Shown piece by piece: positions 1 to 10,887 of a stretch of DNA of 64,000 nt. The notes beneath the pieces are model-generated. The model was not told the DNA's origin and made no database searches. It saw only the letters and a list, made by a program, of their open reading frames with translations. The stretch is from Mytilus californianus. Taxonomy: Eukaryota > Mollusca > Bivalvia > Mytilida > Mytilidae. The translations under genes were made by a program, and so were the position numbers. Numbering within the stretch: the first letter of the stretch is position 1; each line of letters opens with the position of its first letter. The stretch covers positions 44,829,278 through 44,893,277 of the forward strand of contig NW_026262701.1 of the NCBI RefSeq assembly GCF_021869535.1, in the 5' to 3' direction.

Positions 1-39
1 AGCTTTTTAATATAGAAATGGTAGCATACGCTATAAATT

Positions 40-700
40 TATTGCTTTGGGATACCATACGGCATATTTTGTTTATAGTGAACAAAAAGGTAAAACATGC
101 TACACAGAGGAACTAGTGATCAGTATGCTGGAGTTTCTTAATGGCAACATATTTTTTTGAATTTGGAGGTAGACTTTTTTGACAAATTGTCGGCATTCCT
201 ACGGGAACAAACTGTGTGCTTCACTTTACCGACCTCTTCTTATTTTCATATAGGTCAGAAATCCTAAAGACACTTTCTGATTGGCACCATTAATATAACC
301 GCCAGAACTAGAAATTAAGAAAATACAGACACGGCTTCCTTCGCCTCATTTTCTAGACTTATACCTTGAATTTGAAATAAGCGGTCATCTCAGTACCAAA
401 ATCTATGACAAACAAGATGAATTTAAGCTTGAAATTATAAATTCCTCCCCCCCCCCCCCCTTGTCTTAGCAGCAATATACTAAGTTCACCTGCATATGGG
501 ATATACATGTACCCAACTCATTCGGTATTCAAGAGCTTGCAGACTTTATAGAACGTCACCAGTGTCTGAGCAGAAAGTTGATGAACCAGGGTTATGACAA
601 AGAACGTCTCTTTGATTATGGGGAGATACCAAGACCTTGTTGATAAATGTTCCTTATCAACTTCACAAAAAATACCTGATGGTCTTGAAATATAGATTAT
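40..700 (+). pseudogene. Reverse transcriptase fragment, Penelope-like type (copy P1)
   Basis: Broken frames encode the middle and C-terminal part of an RT. Around 60-240 the reading gives a stretch like YTEELVISMLEFL, then FEFGGRLF, a stop, then VGIPTGTNC and a DLFLFSY-like segment. This resembles the VGIPMGTNCAPLLADLFLY signature of an RT family common in molluscs and lancelets. Around 290-420 it continues with LEIKK..FLDLYLEFEISGHLS and IYDKQDEFKLEI. A run of about 14 C near 448 and a small deletion break the frame. After about 480 the reading matches the GIYISQLIR and LSRKLMNQGY segments seen in copies P3 and P4 (50.6 and 53.0 kb). The YxDD active-site region is deleted near 270-290. It is a dead, 5'-truncated element. 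Assignment to Penelope-like elements is from memory of the motif; a DIRS-like RT is the alternative. Confidence 0.75.
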
Positions 701-1095
701 CATGATTATAGGTACATTACTGACGTTGTTTATCTTTTTAATTACGTGGTAAAGTGTTCTTTTTATTTGTCTGTGTATATTTTTAACCTTTACTTTTTTT
801 TCCAATTTGGTAATATCATTTTGGCGTTGCTCGCTATTTATACATCCCGCCATTGTCATAATTGTGTTATTGTGCTATGGTCATTTATTGTATTCTTGTT
901 ATTCATTTTGCTTATGTGCTTTGTCTATAGAGTGTCTATATGCCATTTTGTTTTTCTTTGTTGACATAGTCCTTTGTTTTTATAGAGAATAAGATAATAT
1001 CACAATGTTTACTGCTGTACCCAAATTTTCACATTTTTACCTATTATGTCTGTTTGTTTTGTCACATTATTGTCAATATAATGGAATTCTATGCT
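700..1095 (+). repeat. Noncoding tail of RT element P1; end shared with 60.2 kb
   Basis: AT-rich DNA following the RT fragment. The segment near 1005-1095 (a TACTGCTGTAC start, then a TATGTCTGTTTG core ending TCAATATAATGGAATT) recurs in the same orientation at about 60220-60310. It is part of a dispersed element rather than unique DNA. Short open frames here have no recognisable protein content. Confidence 0.55.
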
Positions 1096-1221
1096 TGTAA
1101 CTTGTAAAAATCTCAATATGTGTCTTTGTGAAATAACCTGGAGATCAAATCAGGGAACCAACTGGTGAACAAAATGAATTATATCTATGAATATTAGGTA
1201 TTTTCCTATAACATGTATAAA

Positions 1222-2385
1222 ATATTGAAAACAACACGTTTAATAATTGCATGCGTCCGAAGCGCTTTTCTGGATTTACCTTCACCAGGAACGCTCAATG
1301 CCAAACATTTGAAATCCGAGGGATGTATAAGTACCGAAACAGTTGAAGAGCTATATGACAAAAATACCTAAAACAAATAGCCAAATTCATCTAAGGTCAA
1401 CTTTGCCTGAAGGAGTTGAAACCTTAGTTTCTTTATAATTTCAGAATTTATAAACGGACAATTTTAGAAAGGTTTGTTATAAATCATGTCAGTACCGAAG
1501 TACTGACTACTGAGCTGATGATACCCTCGGTGACTGATAGTCCACCAGCAGAGGTATCGACCCAGTGATGTAAATAATTGAAAACAACACGTTTAATAAT
1601 TGCATGCGTCCGAAACGCTTTTCTGGATTTACCTTCATCAGGAACGCTGCCAAACATTTGAAATCCGAGGGATGTATAAGTACCGAAACAGCTGAAGAGC
1701 TTTATGACAAAAATACCTAAAACAAATAGCCAAATTCATCTAAGGTCAACTTTGCCTGAGGGAGTTGAAACCTTAGGTTCTTTATAATTTCAAAATTTAT
1801 AAACGGACAATTTTAGAAAGGTTTGTTATAAATGATGTCAGTACCGAAGTACTGACTACTGAGCTGATGATACCCTCGGTGACTGATAGTCCACCAGCAG
1901 AGGTATCGACCCAGTGATGTAAATAATTGAAAACAACACGTTTAATAATTGCATGCGTCCGAAGCGCTTTTCTGGATTTACCTTCACCAGGAACGCTCAA
2001 TGCCAAACATTTGAAATCCGAGGGATGTATAAGTACCGAAACAGTTGAAGAGCTATATGACAAAAATACATAAAACAAATAGCCAAATTCATCTAAGGTC
2101 AACTTTGCCTGAGGGAGTTGAAACCTTAGTTTCTTTATAATTTCAAAATTTATAAACGGACAATTTTAGAAAGGTTTGTTATAAATCATGTCAGTACCGA
2201 AGTACTGACTACTGAGCTGATGATACCCTCGGGGACTGATAGTCCACCAGCAGAGGTATCGACCCAGTGATGTAAAAAATTGAAAACAATACGTTTAATA
2301 ATTGCATGCGTCCGAAGCGCTTTTCTGGATTTATCTTCATCAGGAACGCTCAATGCCAAACATTTGAAATCCGAGGAATGTATAT
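1222..2385 (-). repeat. ~350-bp satellite, 3.3 copies, inside repeat R1
   Basis: The anchor ATTGAAAACAA recurs at 1224, 1577, 1926 and 2279, giving periods of 353, 349 and 353 bp. The fourth copy is cut after about 105 bp. Copies differ by point changes and small indels; for example, copy 2 lacks a few bases in the AACGCTCAATGCC segment. Long minus-strand frames (1797-2102, 2186-2428) run through the units with a recurring GKSRKALRTHAIIKR-like peptide. Such frames are expected in a tandem repeat and are not evidence of a gene. In the three other R1 copies in this window the same position has no satellite. Confidence 0.9.
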
Positions 2386-2820
2386 ATAAGCGGCGTGGAT
2401 TGTGATCAACCATATATACAAAGTGCAACCAATAGTGAGAGGAACATGGCGTACAAAATTATAAGCATTGTTTCATTGATGAGTGCTTAAAGTTAAAAAT
2501 AATGTGGATTATCATTTACTTATCAATAAACATAGGAGCATAAGTAATGTTTATTCGCACTAGTGCATTTAAGGTTAATGAAGTATATATAGTTGCCTTT
2601 TTCTGTACAGTTTGCATATTTTTGAACGGTTAGTAGTAAATTAAATTTCAAAGCTAAATATGTAAGAAAAAAAAATGATTGGAGATATACGACAACCAGA
2701 CACAAACATGTATCTAGAGGTCATAAGACTGTCGTCAATAATGAAAAGTGTTTTCAATGTAATAAGTCATGCTCCAGATTGACTCGAGTGGCAAAAAGTT
2801 AATCATCATTCTTCTTAGGA
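2386..2820 (-). repeat. R1 repeat and adjoining conserved segment, copy a
   Basis: The reverse complement of about 2410-2800 aligns with 16080-16460 in block B. It includes a GGTTGCACTTTGT boundary at about 2420-2432, a TTTACTACTAACCGTT segment and a CTCTAGATACATG-type segment. R1 proper starts at GGTTGCACTTTGTA and recurs at about 16447, 19161 and 48298. It has no coding content. Confidence 0.7.
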
Positions 2821-3248
2821 TTATTAAATATCTATATGAACATCGAATTGTCCAAATGAAAAAATCATTTAAGAGGCTCTTGACTTAAAAAATAGGCACA
2901 CGAAAATGTGTCGAGGTTTGAATATTTTTAAATGATGTTAAAGTGTTTGTTCCGATATCTTTTCCGGTGGAGGGTCCTTTAATATCAGTATTTACTAGCC
3001 ATTGAACTCACATTGTACTACATGCCCTTGTCAATTAAACACGTATTGAAGTATTTAGATATGTTGGCATTTTTTTGTCATCGTTAACCAAAGCAAAAAA
3101 CGTTTATTGCAAACAACTTTTGTAACCCCTGGAAGGCTTCCCAGTCTCTTTAAATTCCATCTTTGATTCTCAAGCTGGTAAGTCAATCTGTAGTAGAAAA
3201 ACTACACAGCCAGTCAAAACTCACTATGACAATTATTGAACAGATTTA

Positions 3249-3501
3249 CATTAATTTAAGAATGCGTGGATTACCAATGTTGTCACGATTTGAATATGTT
3301 ATTTTATATTTGGATGCTTGGATTAGTTATTCTTTTTATTCACTGTGGACTTATTTATTTTCGTGGATTGCCGAAAACTTGCCTTTTCGTGGATATATAA
3401 TATCGTGGTTTTGCCAAAGTTTGAACATTTAAATTCGTGGTTCACTTGTACCCACGAAAACTACGAAAATTGGTATCCAACGAATAAAAATGAATTAAGA
3501 G
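3249..3501. mobile_element. 253-bp MITE with TA target duplication
   Basis: Block A carries this segment where block C (about 57742) has none. Flanking TA dinucleotides lie at 3247-3248 and 3502-3503, while the empty site in C has a single TA. The ends are loosely inverted (CATTAATTTAAGAATGCG at the left, ATTCATTTTTATTCG-like at the right when reversed). The interior repeats CGTGGAT and CCACGAA motifs on both strands. It has no transposase. TA duplication fits a Tc1/mariner-type non-autonomous element. The open frame at 3163-3432 crosses its left edge and is not a gene. Confidence 0.75.
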
Positions 3502-3822
3502 TATCCCAATAACATGTTACATATAGTTCATAACTGTATGATAATATGTTTCCCCGATCTTCACATGTAAACACTCTTCATGCAGAATATTTGTTTTTAA
3601 ATATTCCGCTATGAATTCACTTTTGTGTTCAAAGAAAAGTACAAGGAACCGATTTAAGTTTCATGTAATTCTTAATATAAAGTAAAGTAATGAATAGATG
3701 ACATCTTGATATAGTAACAAAAGATCGTGAACCCCCGATGACGACCAAATATTTAGCAAATTTATTAATCATGTTACACGTCACTAATTAAGCATACTGA
3801 ACATCGTTAAACTTCTGTCGCC

Positions 3823-5046
3823 TTAATTAACCCTAACAAGCTGTATTGTTGCAATTTGATTACTATAGGGAACATTATTAACTCTAGCGGGAAAATCAGC
3901 AACACAAACCAACACTGTAAATCCTATAGACTCGTAATATTCACATATGTTCATTGCATCCTTATTTAGTTCAAATTTAAATGTCTCTGTCTTTTCAACT
4001 TCAATTATCCATTGAACTTCAAACCATTCTAGTAGCAGTTCAGCAGAAACAGATCCATACAGAACAGTAGTACATACAGCTAATTCACCTTGCAATGGCG
4101 TTTGCACCTGGATATAGTATTTGGACTCTTTATGACAAGTTCTGTTATAATCAGTTATAATTGATACTCCTTCGATCGATTTTGATACCATTGATATTGG
4201 ACAAGTAAATTGTACTCGTCGAAGAATAAAGGCAACAGTAGTATACCGCTGTTCAAACTCATAAATCGATAGAGATAAAAACAAATCCGGGTTACACACT
4301 AAAACTGAGGGAAACGCATCAAATATAAGAGAACAACGACACAACAAAAACACAACATTAAAATGTAACACACACAGAAACGAACTATAATATAACAATG
4401 GCCATTTTCCTGACTTGGTACATGACATTTAAAGAAAAAAATGGTGGATTGAACCTGGTTTTGTGGCATGCCAAACCTCCCGCTTTTATGGCAACGTCAA
4501 ACACAACACCAAAACGACAACATCACATGACAGGACCACAATACAAATAAATGGGAGAACATATAGGACAAAGAAACACACGAATAATAGCTAGAAGAAG
4601 ACTGTCCGGATATGAATACATAAACCATTCAGTTGATTGAATGACAATTTGTTAGCCTTTTTGCAGACGAAAGCAATATTTAAAGTTACTATAGTGATTT
4701 GTCTTTTCTTCCCAACCAATAACGGTAAAGATAGTATCCTTTTGTTCTTCCATTTTCTTGATAAAATAAGCAGATAACATATAAACTGTTGAATCAGAGG
4801 TCTCCACATATTCCAGTTTTTGAAATGATTGTAATCTTCCATTTGTAGATATATTTTCTTTACTGTTTGAATCTATAGGTCTCCCTTTTTCATTTTCACA
4901 GTTTTTGTAACCTCGTACAATTATACGGTTTGGAAGAAAATTCCAAAACATATCTTTGCACCAAATGCCTCGAAATATACGTACATTGAACATAGAAAAC
5001 ATAACATACGTAGACACCTGCGTCCACTATATCTAATGTTATTCAT
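3823..5046 (-). pseudogene. GT92 glycosyltransferase family member, copy A, disrupted
   Basis: Related to the intact copy at 56105-56974. The putative start ATG is at 5046-5044 and is followed by a short basic stretch and a hydrophobic segment, as in copy C. A deletion soon after (about 4990) shifts the frame, and the original frame stops about 20 codons later. Downstream the frame is open again and carries NCENEKGRPI, LEYVETSDSTVYMLSAYFI and GWEEK segments. At 4593-4227 a 367-bp repeat interrupts it between the LQKG and RRVQFTCPIS segments. The distal part (about 4225-3823) is intact: EGVSIITDYNRTCHKESKYY, then GELAVCTTVLYGSVSAELLL, EWFEVQWIIEVEKTETFKF and YYESIGFTVLV, ending IQLVRVN and a stop. 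Two independent lesions make it a pseudogene. Assignment to GT92 (transfer of galactose to glycans in the Golgi in known members) is by family recognition. Confidence 0.8.
4227..4593 (-). mobile_element. 367-bp short interspersed element inserted in GT92-A
   Basis: Copy C has an uninterrupted AGTCTTCTTCGACGAG (TTCTTC at 56571-56576). In copy A this hexamer is duplicated (as GAAGAA at 4221-4226 and 4594-4599 on the plus strand) around 367 extra bases. Read on the minus strand, the element runs from a TAGCTATTATTCGTG start through a GCGGGAGGTTTGGCATGCC segment to TACTACTGTTGCCTTTATT. A fragment of the same 3' end lies at about 50060-50083. There is no convincing pol III promoter and no A-rich tail, so its class (SINE or other non-autonomous repeat) is open. 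Confidence 0.75.
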
Positions 5047-5244
5047 GTTTAATATTCTTTCTTCTTTTTTTTCGAGAATGTCCTATTCAAAGAAATAAAA
5101 AAAGATTAGATAAGCTATATATTAATTTTATAGGTTAGATGCCCATATCATATGTCCTGTCAATATAACTAAATGAATTTAAGTCTTACATAGCTTTTGC
5201 TATTTAAAACAATTTACCTTCAGGGTTACCCGGTATATGAACCT

Positions 5245-5445
5245 TTGTTGATCTTAAATGATACGAAATGTTATCAAAATTGATATATCTAATAAATATT
5301 TGGGTATTGACTGATGAATGTATGAAGGAAAATCCCAGCTATTTTTTCTGTTACATGTACATCTTGGTGAAGAACATTAGGTGTCTTTATAAAACAATTT
5401 CCTGGTCCATTGCAGTGATAGTCCGGTTCACTTTTTAGAACTTAA
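5245..5445 (+). repeat. Dispersed noncoding repeat, paired with 50.4-50.6 kb
   Basis: The segment with TCCCAGCTATTTTTTCTG, ACATGTACATCTTGG, ACATTAGGTGTCTTTATAAA and TTGCAGTGATAGTCCGGTTC aligns in the same orientation with about 50390-50575. It lies just outside block A as defined by the GT92 homology. No coding potential is seen. Confidence 0.6.
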
Positions 5446-6750
5446 TGTGGCTTCTTATTAAAATTGATTGTGGGTACTGATTTTCATTTCATAATAAACA
5501 TTAATATTATTAATATAAAGCGTACTAATCTGTTAAAATTCAATTTTAGATAACCTCAATTGACTTGACTCATCAGACAGCTGGTTAGGAGTTAAGGTCA
5601 GTTGAGATTATTTATATACCCAGATAACGCTTTGGGTCTAAAATAATGTTGTAAGATGTTTGGTTTACCATTTACTCACGTATCAAATTTCAGGACATTA
5701 TTTTCAAATTCTTGTCTAATTAATATTTGGTTTGTTTGTGAAGAACGCATTTACAAAAGTTTAAATTTATTCATTTTATCTTTCGGTTAGAACATGTAGG
5801 CCTTTTAACTTGTTTTGATATTGTTTACACTGATTCACGTTTGTTCAGAACCAAAGAGACAATGCTTTATATTTTGAACTTGGTTGTTTTTTTTTTCAAA
5901 TTTGTCCAGTCACTTTGGGGTATCGGTTTTAGTACTGCCTTGTATCTAAATATGAATTTATTCTTCATTGTAATATTTTTCAAAAGGAATCTTTTTCAAG
6001 ATTTTGATTACGCTACGCTTGCTATACTGGCTTATTGGGGATGATAGTTAAATTTTTCGGAATAATTTAATATTAAGTTGTGTATTAACAAAACATTAGT
6101 TGTTGTATTTTTCTTAATTCTTGGTTCAGCAGTACAACATAAACATAAATTTGAATAGGAAATGAATCAATGTCGATTCTAAGACATTTGTATGACCAGT
6201 CCATGGAAGGTTTTTTTTTAATCGACCTTTCCCCTCATGTCCTGTTTTTAAGTTAAAAAAAACTACTAGTTTTAATTACCTTTTCTTTCTTGATATTCCT
6301 CAGTTAGTGAAAGTAAATGTAACAAATTCCTGTCACTTGTTTATGATTGTATTTGTTATATTAAACAAATATTATGCAATTTTTTAGCTGTCATATATAT
6401 CTGATAAGATTGAACAAAGAAAATTACCTATCGGTAAGCAATTTTTCTTTTTTCATTTTTACTACATAAATTATATGACAGTGATATATAATGTGTAGCT
6501 ATGACTACGGAAATCATATGTTGCGCAATTTTATGGGAAGGAAGAAAATGTTAACAACCCCAAGTGTTGCAAGGGAAATACACATCAGGAGAACACTGAT
6601 TAAGCCAATAGGTTAATATATAAAATCAACATAACTTGTATGTAATTCAGTGCGGAAGTTACATATTCTGGAATAAATACCCCTTTTTTGATACGCTGTA
6701 CAACAAAAGTTTGGGAAATAAAACCATTACCTTTTACAGAAAAGGATCGT
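5446..6750. other. No recognisable gene
   Basis: AT-rich sequence with poly-T and poly-A stretches and scattered stops. Frames at 5841-6044 and 6600-6797 are short and low in complexity and match nothing I know. A small imperfect palindrome lies at about 5550-5615. Confidence 0.6.
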
Positions 6751-6755
6751 TGATT

Positions 6756-7420
6756 AAAAAGAGAGGCGAAAGATACAAAAGGGACATTCAAACTCATAAA
6801 GTCGGAAATAAACTGACAACGGCATGGCTAAAAAAAAACAAAAAGAGCAACAGACAAACAACAGTACACAAAACACAACATAAAAAACTAAAGACTGAGC
6901 AACACGAATCCCACCAAAAGCTTGAGGTGATCTCAGGTGCTCCGGAAGGGTAAACAGATCCTGCTCCAATGTAGTACCCGTCGTGTTGCTCATATAAGTA
7001 CACATCTGGTAATAAATCTTATTCGGTAGGTCACATTCGGGGAATGGGGGCCGGGATTGTAGTAACGACATTTGGAACATATCCGTCGTAATCTGTGAAA
7101 CAGATATTCCATAACGATCAACCAACTCGTGATGGCGTCCGTAAGATTTACAAAGGGATCATTTCAATTTCACCACTTAGAAATATTGGGTTAATAGCTT
7201 CCTCGTGAGCAGCAACCTTTTATCAAAGAAATCCTGATAGGAAAAACAAGCCCCGTAATATCGCATCAACTCCGAGAGATACATACTCCGTATGCAGGCG
7301 CTGCTGGAATGTTGCTACATTGAAATTGAAAGCTGACATCATCTCTTTTGTCGTAAAGTTCTGTTTTCAACCGACTTTCATTGTCAATTACTAGATGTAA
7401 ATCAAAATATGATTTAAAAG
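6756..7420 (-). pseudogene. RT element C-terminal remnant, Penelope-like type (copy P2)
   Basis: Read on the minus strand from 7420, degraded frames give a DLHLVIDNESRL-like segment, LYDKRDD, then NIPAAPAYG and finally MVDRYGISVSQITTDMFQMS at 7125-7066. The frame continues into a tail with NTTGTTLEQD and, in another frame, GAGSVYPSGAPEIT, a well-known tail peptide of this RT family. Several frameshifts and deletions separate the segments. It is related to but distinct from P1, P3 and P4. The tail peptides recur on the plus strand at about 8225-8320. Confidence 0.75.
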
Positions 7421-7691
7421 GTTGTTACGGAGACTGCATTGGCTGTTCTAGCATCTTATTTTTTCGAATGGCAATTTTATTAAATGGAAAAGTCTAATAA
7501 GATTTTGTGGTAGTGTTGTATACATAGTAGATAAATCGTAAATCAAATGCACCAAAATCGCATGAAATTTTTTCTATTAGATTAAGACCTTTTTTTACTA
7601 TATTAAGGAACTTTTAGCGTTTTACTTACATTGTATTAAAACAATAATTAAGAGAAACAGTAAATAGCAAAGTTAATGAATAAATCATTTA

Positions 7692-7724
<33 letters not shown>

Positions 7725-8020
7725 TAGTCGTTAATATTGTGACGACTCATTATGTATTGGCGATTTGATTTTGTTGGAAGGACAGGACAGGGCTAAGTAT
7801 AAGAAAACATAAAAAAAAGACTTTAGTACATGTTCTAACTGAGAGAGATAAAAATTATATCATTATTAAAACATGTAAAAAATGCATTGTCAGCAAAATA
7901 CCATCTCAGTATAATATTTTGAAATTGGTATGTATAAAATAATCGAAAATAAAATTCTAAAATATCTCATATATGATTTTATGGTTATCTAGGGGTATAG
8001 AAATATTGTTACCTGAATTT
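7421..8020. other. No gene; (TA)n microsatellite at 7694-7722
   Basis: AT-rich spacer between two divergently oriented RT-element tails. The only clear feature is an uninterrupted TA dinucleotide run of about 29 bases at 7694-7722. Confidence 0.7.
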
Positions 8021-8224
8021 TACTCCCATCTCGCTGATGTTTCCAGCCCTTTCCAACCTATTTTTAGAGCATGGTCTTACGTTGTGCTATGACATCTCCG
8101 TATCATATAGATGCTCACAAACATTTGACAACCAATTACATTCTGTTTGTGTTTTTCAAAAGCTCAGAACCTGCAGTCTTCCATACTCTTTTAATGTATT
8201 GTTATGCCAAATTTGTACTTACCA

Positions 8225-8465
8225 TGATCAACATGACGGGTGCCACTAGTGAAACATGCTCTGTTTACCCTTCCGGAGCATCCATAATCACCCACAGTTT
8301 TGGTGGGGATTGTGTTGCTTAGTGTCTATTTTCGTTTGAAGTGTTTGTGGACTTGTTTGTAATGAAAACGTTATCTTTCGTTTTTTGCCATGGCATTTTC
8401 AGTTCCTCTTCGACATTTGACTTTTGAATGTCCCCTTGGTCATGTTGGTATTTGTGGTTTTATTA
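8225..8465 (+). pseudogene. 3' tail fragment of a P2-type RT element
   Basis: The frame gives NMTGATSETCSVYPSGASII then a stop, matching the tail of P2 in the opposite orientation. It is followed by a TTTTTGCCATGGCATTTTC and TTGAATGTCCCCTTGGT noncoding end, like the inverted copy at 6756-6830. The region just upstream (8037-8220) is open but not recognisably RT. Confidence 0.6.
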
Positions 8466-10887
8466 TTTAAAAATACAAAATTTAACAATTAGAATTTAGT
8501 GTCAACAGTGACAAGCAAAACCCGCTCAAGTGTACATTAATTTATGTTCAAATGTATAAAGATGCACGAATATAACATTCGTTTGAGTTTCCTTTTCTTG
8601 TATTTCAAACTATAATTTTGTTTAAATGCACTAGAAATTATTAATTAAGGGGAGATGACTCCATACCTTATTATCCTTCTCACCATACATGTAAGTTACA
8701 TGAGATTTCTCAAATTACCAGACACAAAGGAACGAAAGACGCATTATTTCTAACGCAGGATGAGGCTAACTTCAAAACAGGATTGTTAGGTCGGCGGTTT
8801 TTTTTTACCATGACCATGTTTTGAAATTCGTCTAAATCTTTTTTAAATTGCCTGATTTTGATAAGGACTAACACTTAAATGCTGTTTTTGAAAATGTATT
8901 CGAAATGAAATTTGGTGACATCATATTATGTATGAAACTTTCATAACTTATAAATTGTCAAAAGCATTATTCCCTCATTATATATACAAATCTTCGAATT
9001 GATTGTCTATAAACATTTGATTTGTATCACCTAAATGGATTTTTTATATTGAAAATCGGTAAAATATATTTTACTCTTATTGAGTTTAAAAGTAAATCTT
9101 TGTAAACACGAAATATTGACATTCATTTTATAATAATATAAAAGCAATATGATCCACCCTGAATTCAATTTTACTCGTACATGTATAAATGAAAACTTGT
9201 ATAATGGAGATGTCGATTTTAAAGTAGCTTGATACATGTGATTGGACATAAAACATTAATTAAATTTAAAGAATAATCATATAACTAATTGTTGAATATT
9301 TCTATTAATTATTCATATTTACAATATATAATGTCAGCTACTTTTTCAAATTACTAAAAATTCAATGTTTTAAAAGACTTAACGGTTGTCGCAAGAAGAG
9401 AAAGAATCTAAAACAAAATTGTTGATTAATTATGGAGGCGAAGATTATATTTTCGTTTTGGGATTTGCGTTTACGTAAATTGGAAACTATAGCGTAATCA
9501 GGTTATTCTTCTGGCAGAAAATGACAAATCAGTATCAAGAATTGCTATTTAACTTTAAATTCTTGCTAATAATTGCGCATTAGAAAATGTCATGTATAAC
9601 TACTAATTGCAATACTCATAGAAGAAGACCCTAACACAATACTGTTTGAATAACAATGAAATGAAAAACAACAATCAAGAGTTGTTGTTGTTTTCTAAGC
9701 TATGTTGAAGTCTTTTCTTTAATCGCAGTGATTAAAATTGTTATAGAGTTGTCTCTCTTTGCTGTTGTTATTGTGATTCACCAAGATTAAAATACTACAT
9801 GCTGTCTGTATACTGTACTCAGTTGTGTAGAGGTTCCATTTATAAACCTTTACCACTTATACAAAAAAAAAAACAATCATTCGAGTTAAACATAAATTTT
9901 ATTACACCAACTTGTATTTACATTTTCATGACTAGAATATACATTTTTACTTTGTAGCATTACTTTATTACTATAATATTTTGTTGAGGTGCCAGGGTGA
10001 CTACCGATTACCTTTACACAATGTCTATCAGCTGACCTATGTTGACATAGTGTCATAAAACCCCTGGTAGTTAAACATGGTTACACCATCACCTACCATG
10101 GGGAGTGACCGGGGAAAACACTCGTATTACAAATGCTCGAGTTATTAGTGCCCCGCCTGTTGGCAGGTGGAGGCCTCCCTTCTAAAAGATGAGGTGGAGG
10201 AGGTCCCAGATTTACCCATCTGTAGAACCCACCGTTACGACTAACCACATTTTCCAAACCTGCAAATTGTAGAACTTGTTAGGCCCAGAGCAAGGGCCGA
10301 GTGAAATAATCCCCCAATCACTACCAGTATCCCTGGACCTCCCCCTTTCAAAATTGACTCTGCGCCTAAGGATTGTAGAAGAAAATTTTTTTTTTTTAAA
10401 TGTCTTGGTTTCTTCTTAAATAATAAAACTGGTAATTAATATAAACTTAAATTCTTTCTGGATGCTTAAATCACAATAGTCCTGATGTAAATAAACCGCT
10501 TAATAAAGGAAATGTCCAAATCATAGAAACGCAAATTTACTCCAAACTATTCTGTATTGGTCCAATACCATGGAGGAACTGCTTGGATACTGGTGTGCAG
10601 TAATATGGCAACCAAATACAGCAAACTGGTGCCTTTCCTCATTTGGGAGGGTGGGCGGGTTTTAATCTAATTACCTATTTCCTGCAGCACCTGCTTCGTT
10701 GTCGACAACAAATTAACAAATGTCAGCTACGGGAATTCAAAATTTAAAATTCCATGTGAGAGCGCCATCTATGGCGATGCCATACATGGCAATGAGCTAA
10801 ACAGTGCAACACCCACACAAATATTTGATTGAATTAAACCAGATTATTGAAAATATAAAATCTCTATTATTGTTTTTACTATTCGTA
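8466..10887. other. No recognisable gene; GC-richer block at 9990-10345
   Basis: Mostly AT-rich with no coding signal. The block at about 9990-10345 is visibly richer in G and C, with short CCACC and GGGG-type runs, and could be the end of an old repeat. No open frame, RNA fold or repeat partner was identified in the window. Confidence 0.55.

Larger units (their letters stand above)
1080..5240 (-). repeat. Segmental duplication block A (inverted copy of blocks B and C)
   Basis: Read on the minus strand from 5240 down to 1080, this block contains GT92-A, its 3' flank, a conserved noncoding segment (3060-2860), a second one (2800-2410) and the repeat called R1 here. The same order occurs on the plus strand in block B (14575-16700). 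Block C (55900-57930) matches the part from about 5240 down to 3060. Differences among the blocks are mostly discrete insertions: 3249-3501, 4227-4593 and the satellite at 1222-2385 are in A only. The homology was aligned by eye; exact limits need a dot plot. Confidence 0.8.

Noticed and set aside
518-859. Minus-strand 113-codon frame at the left edge
   Set aside because: It runs antisense to the RT fragment P1 and shows no independent motif.
1255-1310. Hammerhead-ribozyme-like CTGATGA...GAAA on the minus strand of the satellite
   Set aside because: CTGATGA is changed to CTGGTGA in units 1 and 3, stem II would be only two base pairs, and the base at the expected cleavage position is G. The core requirements are not met.
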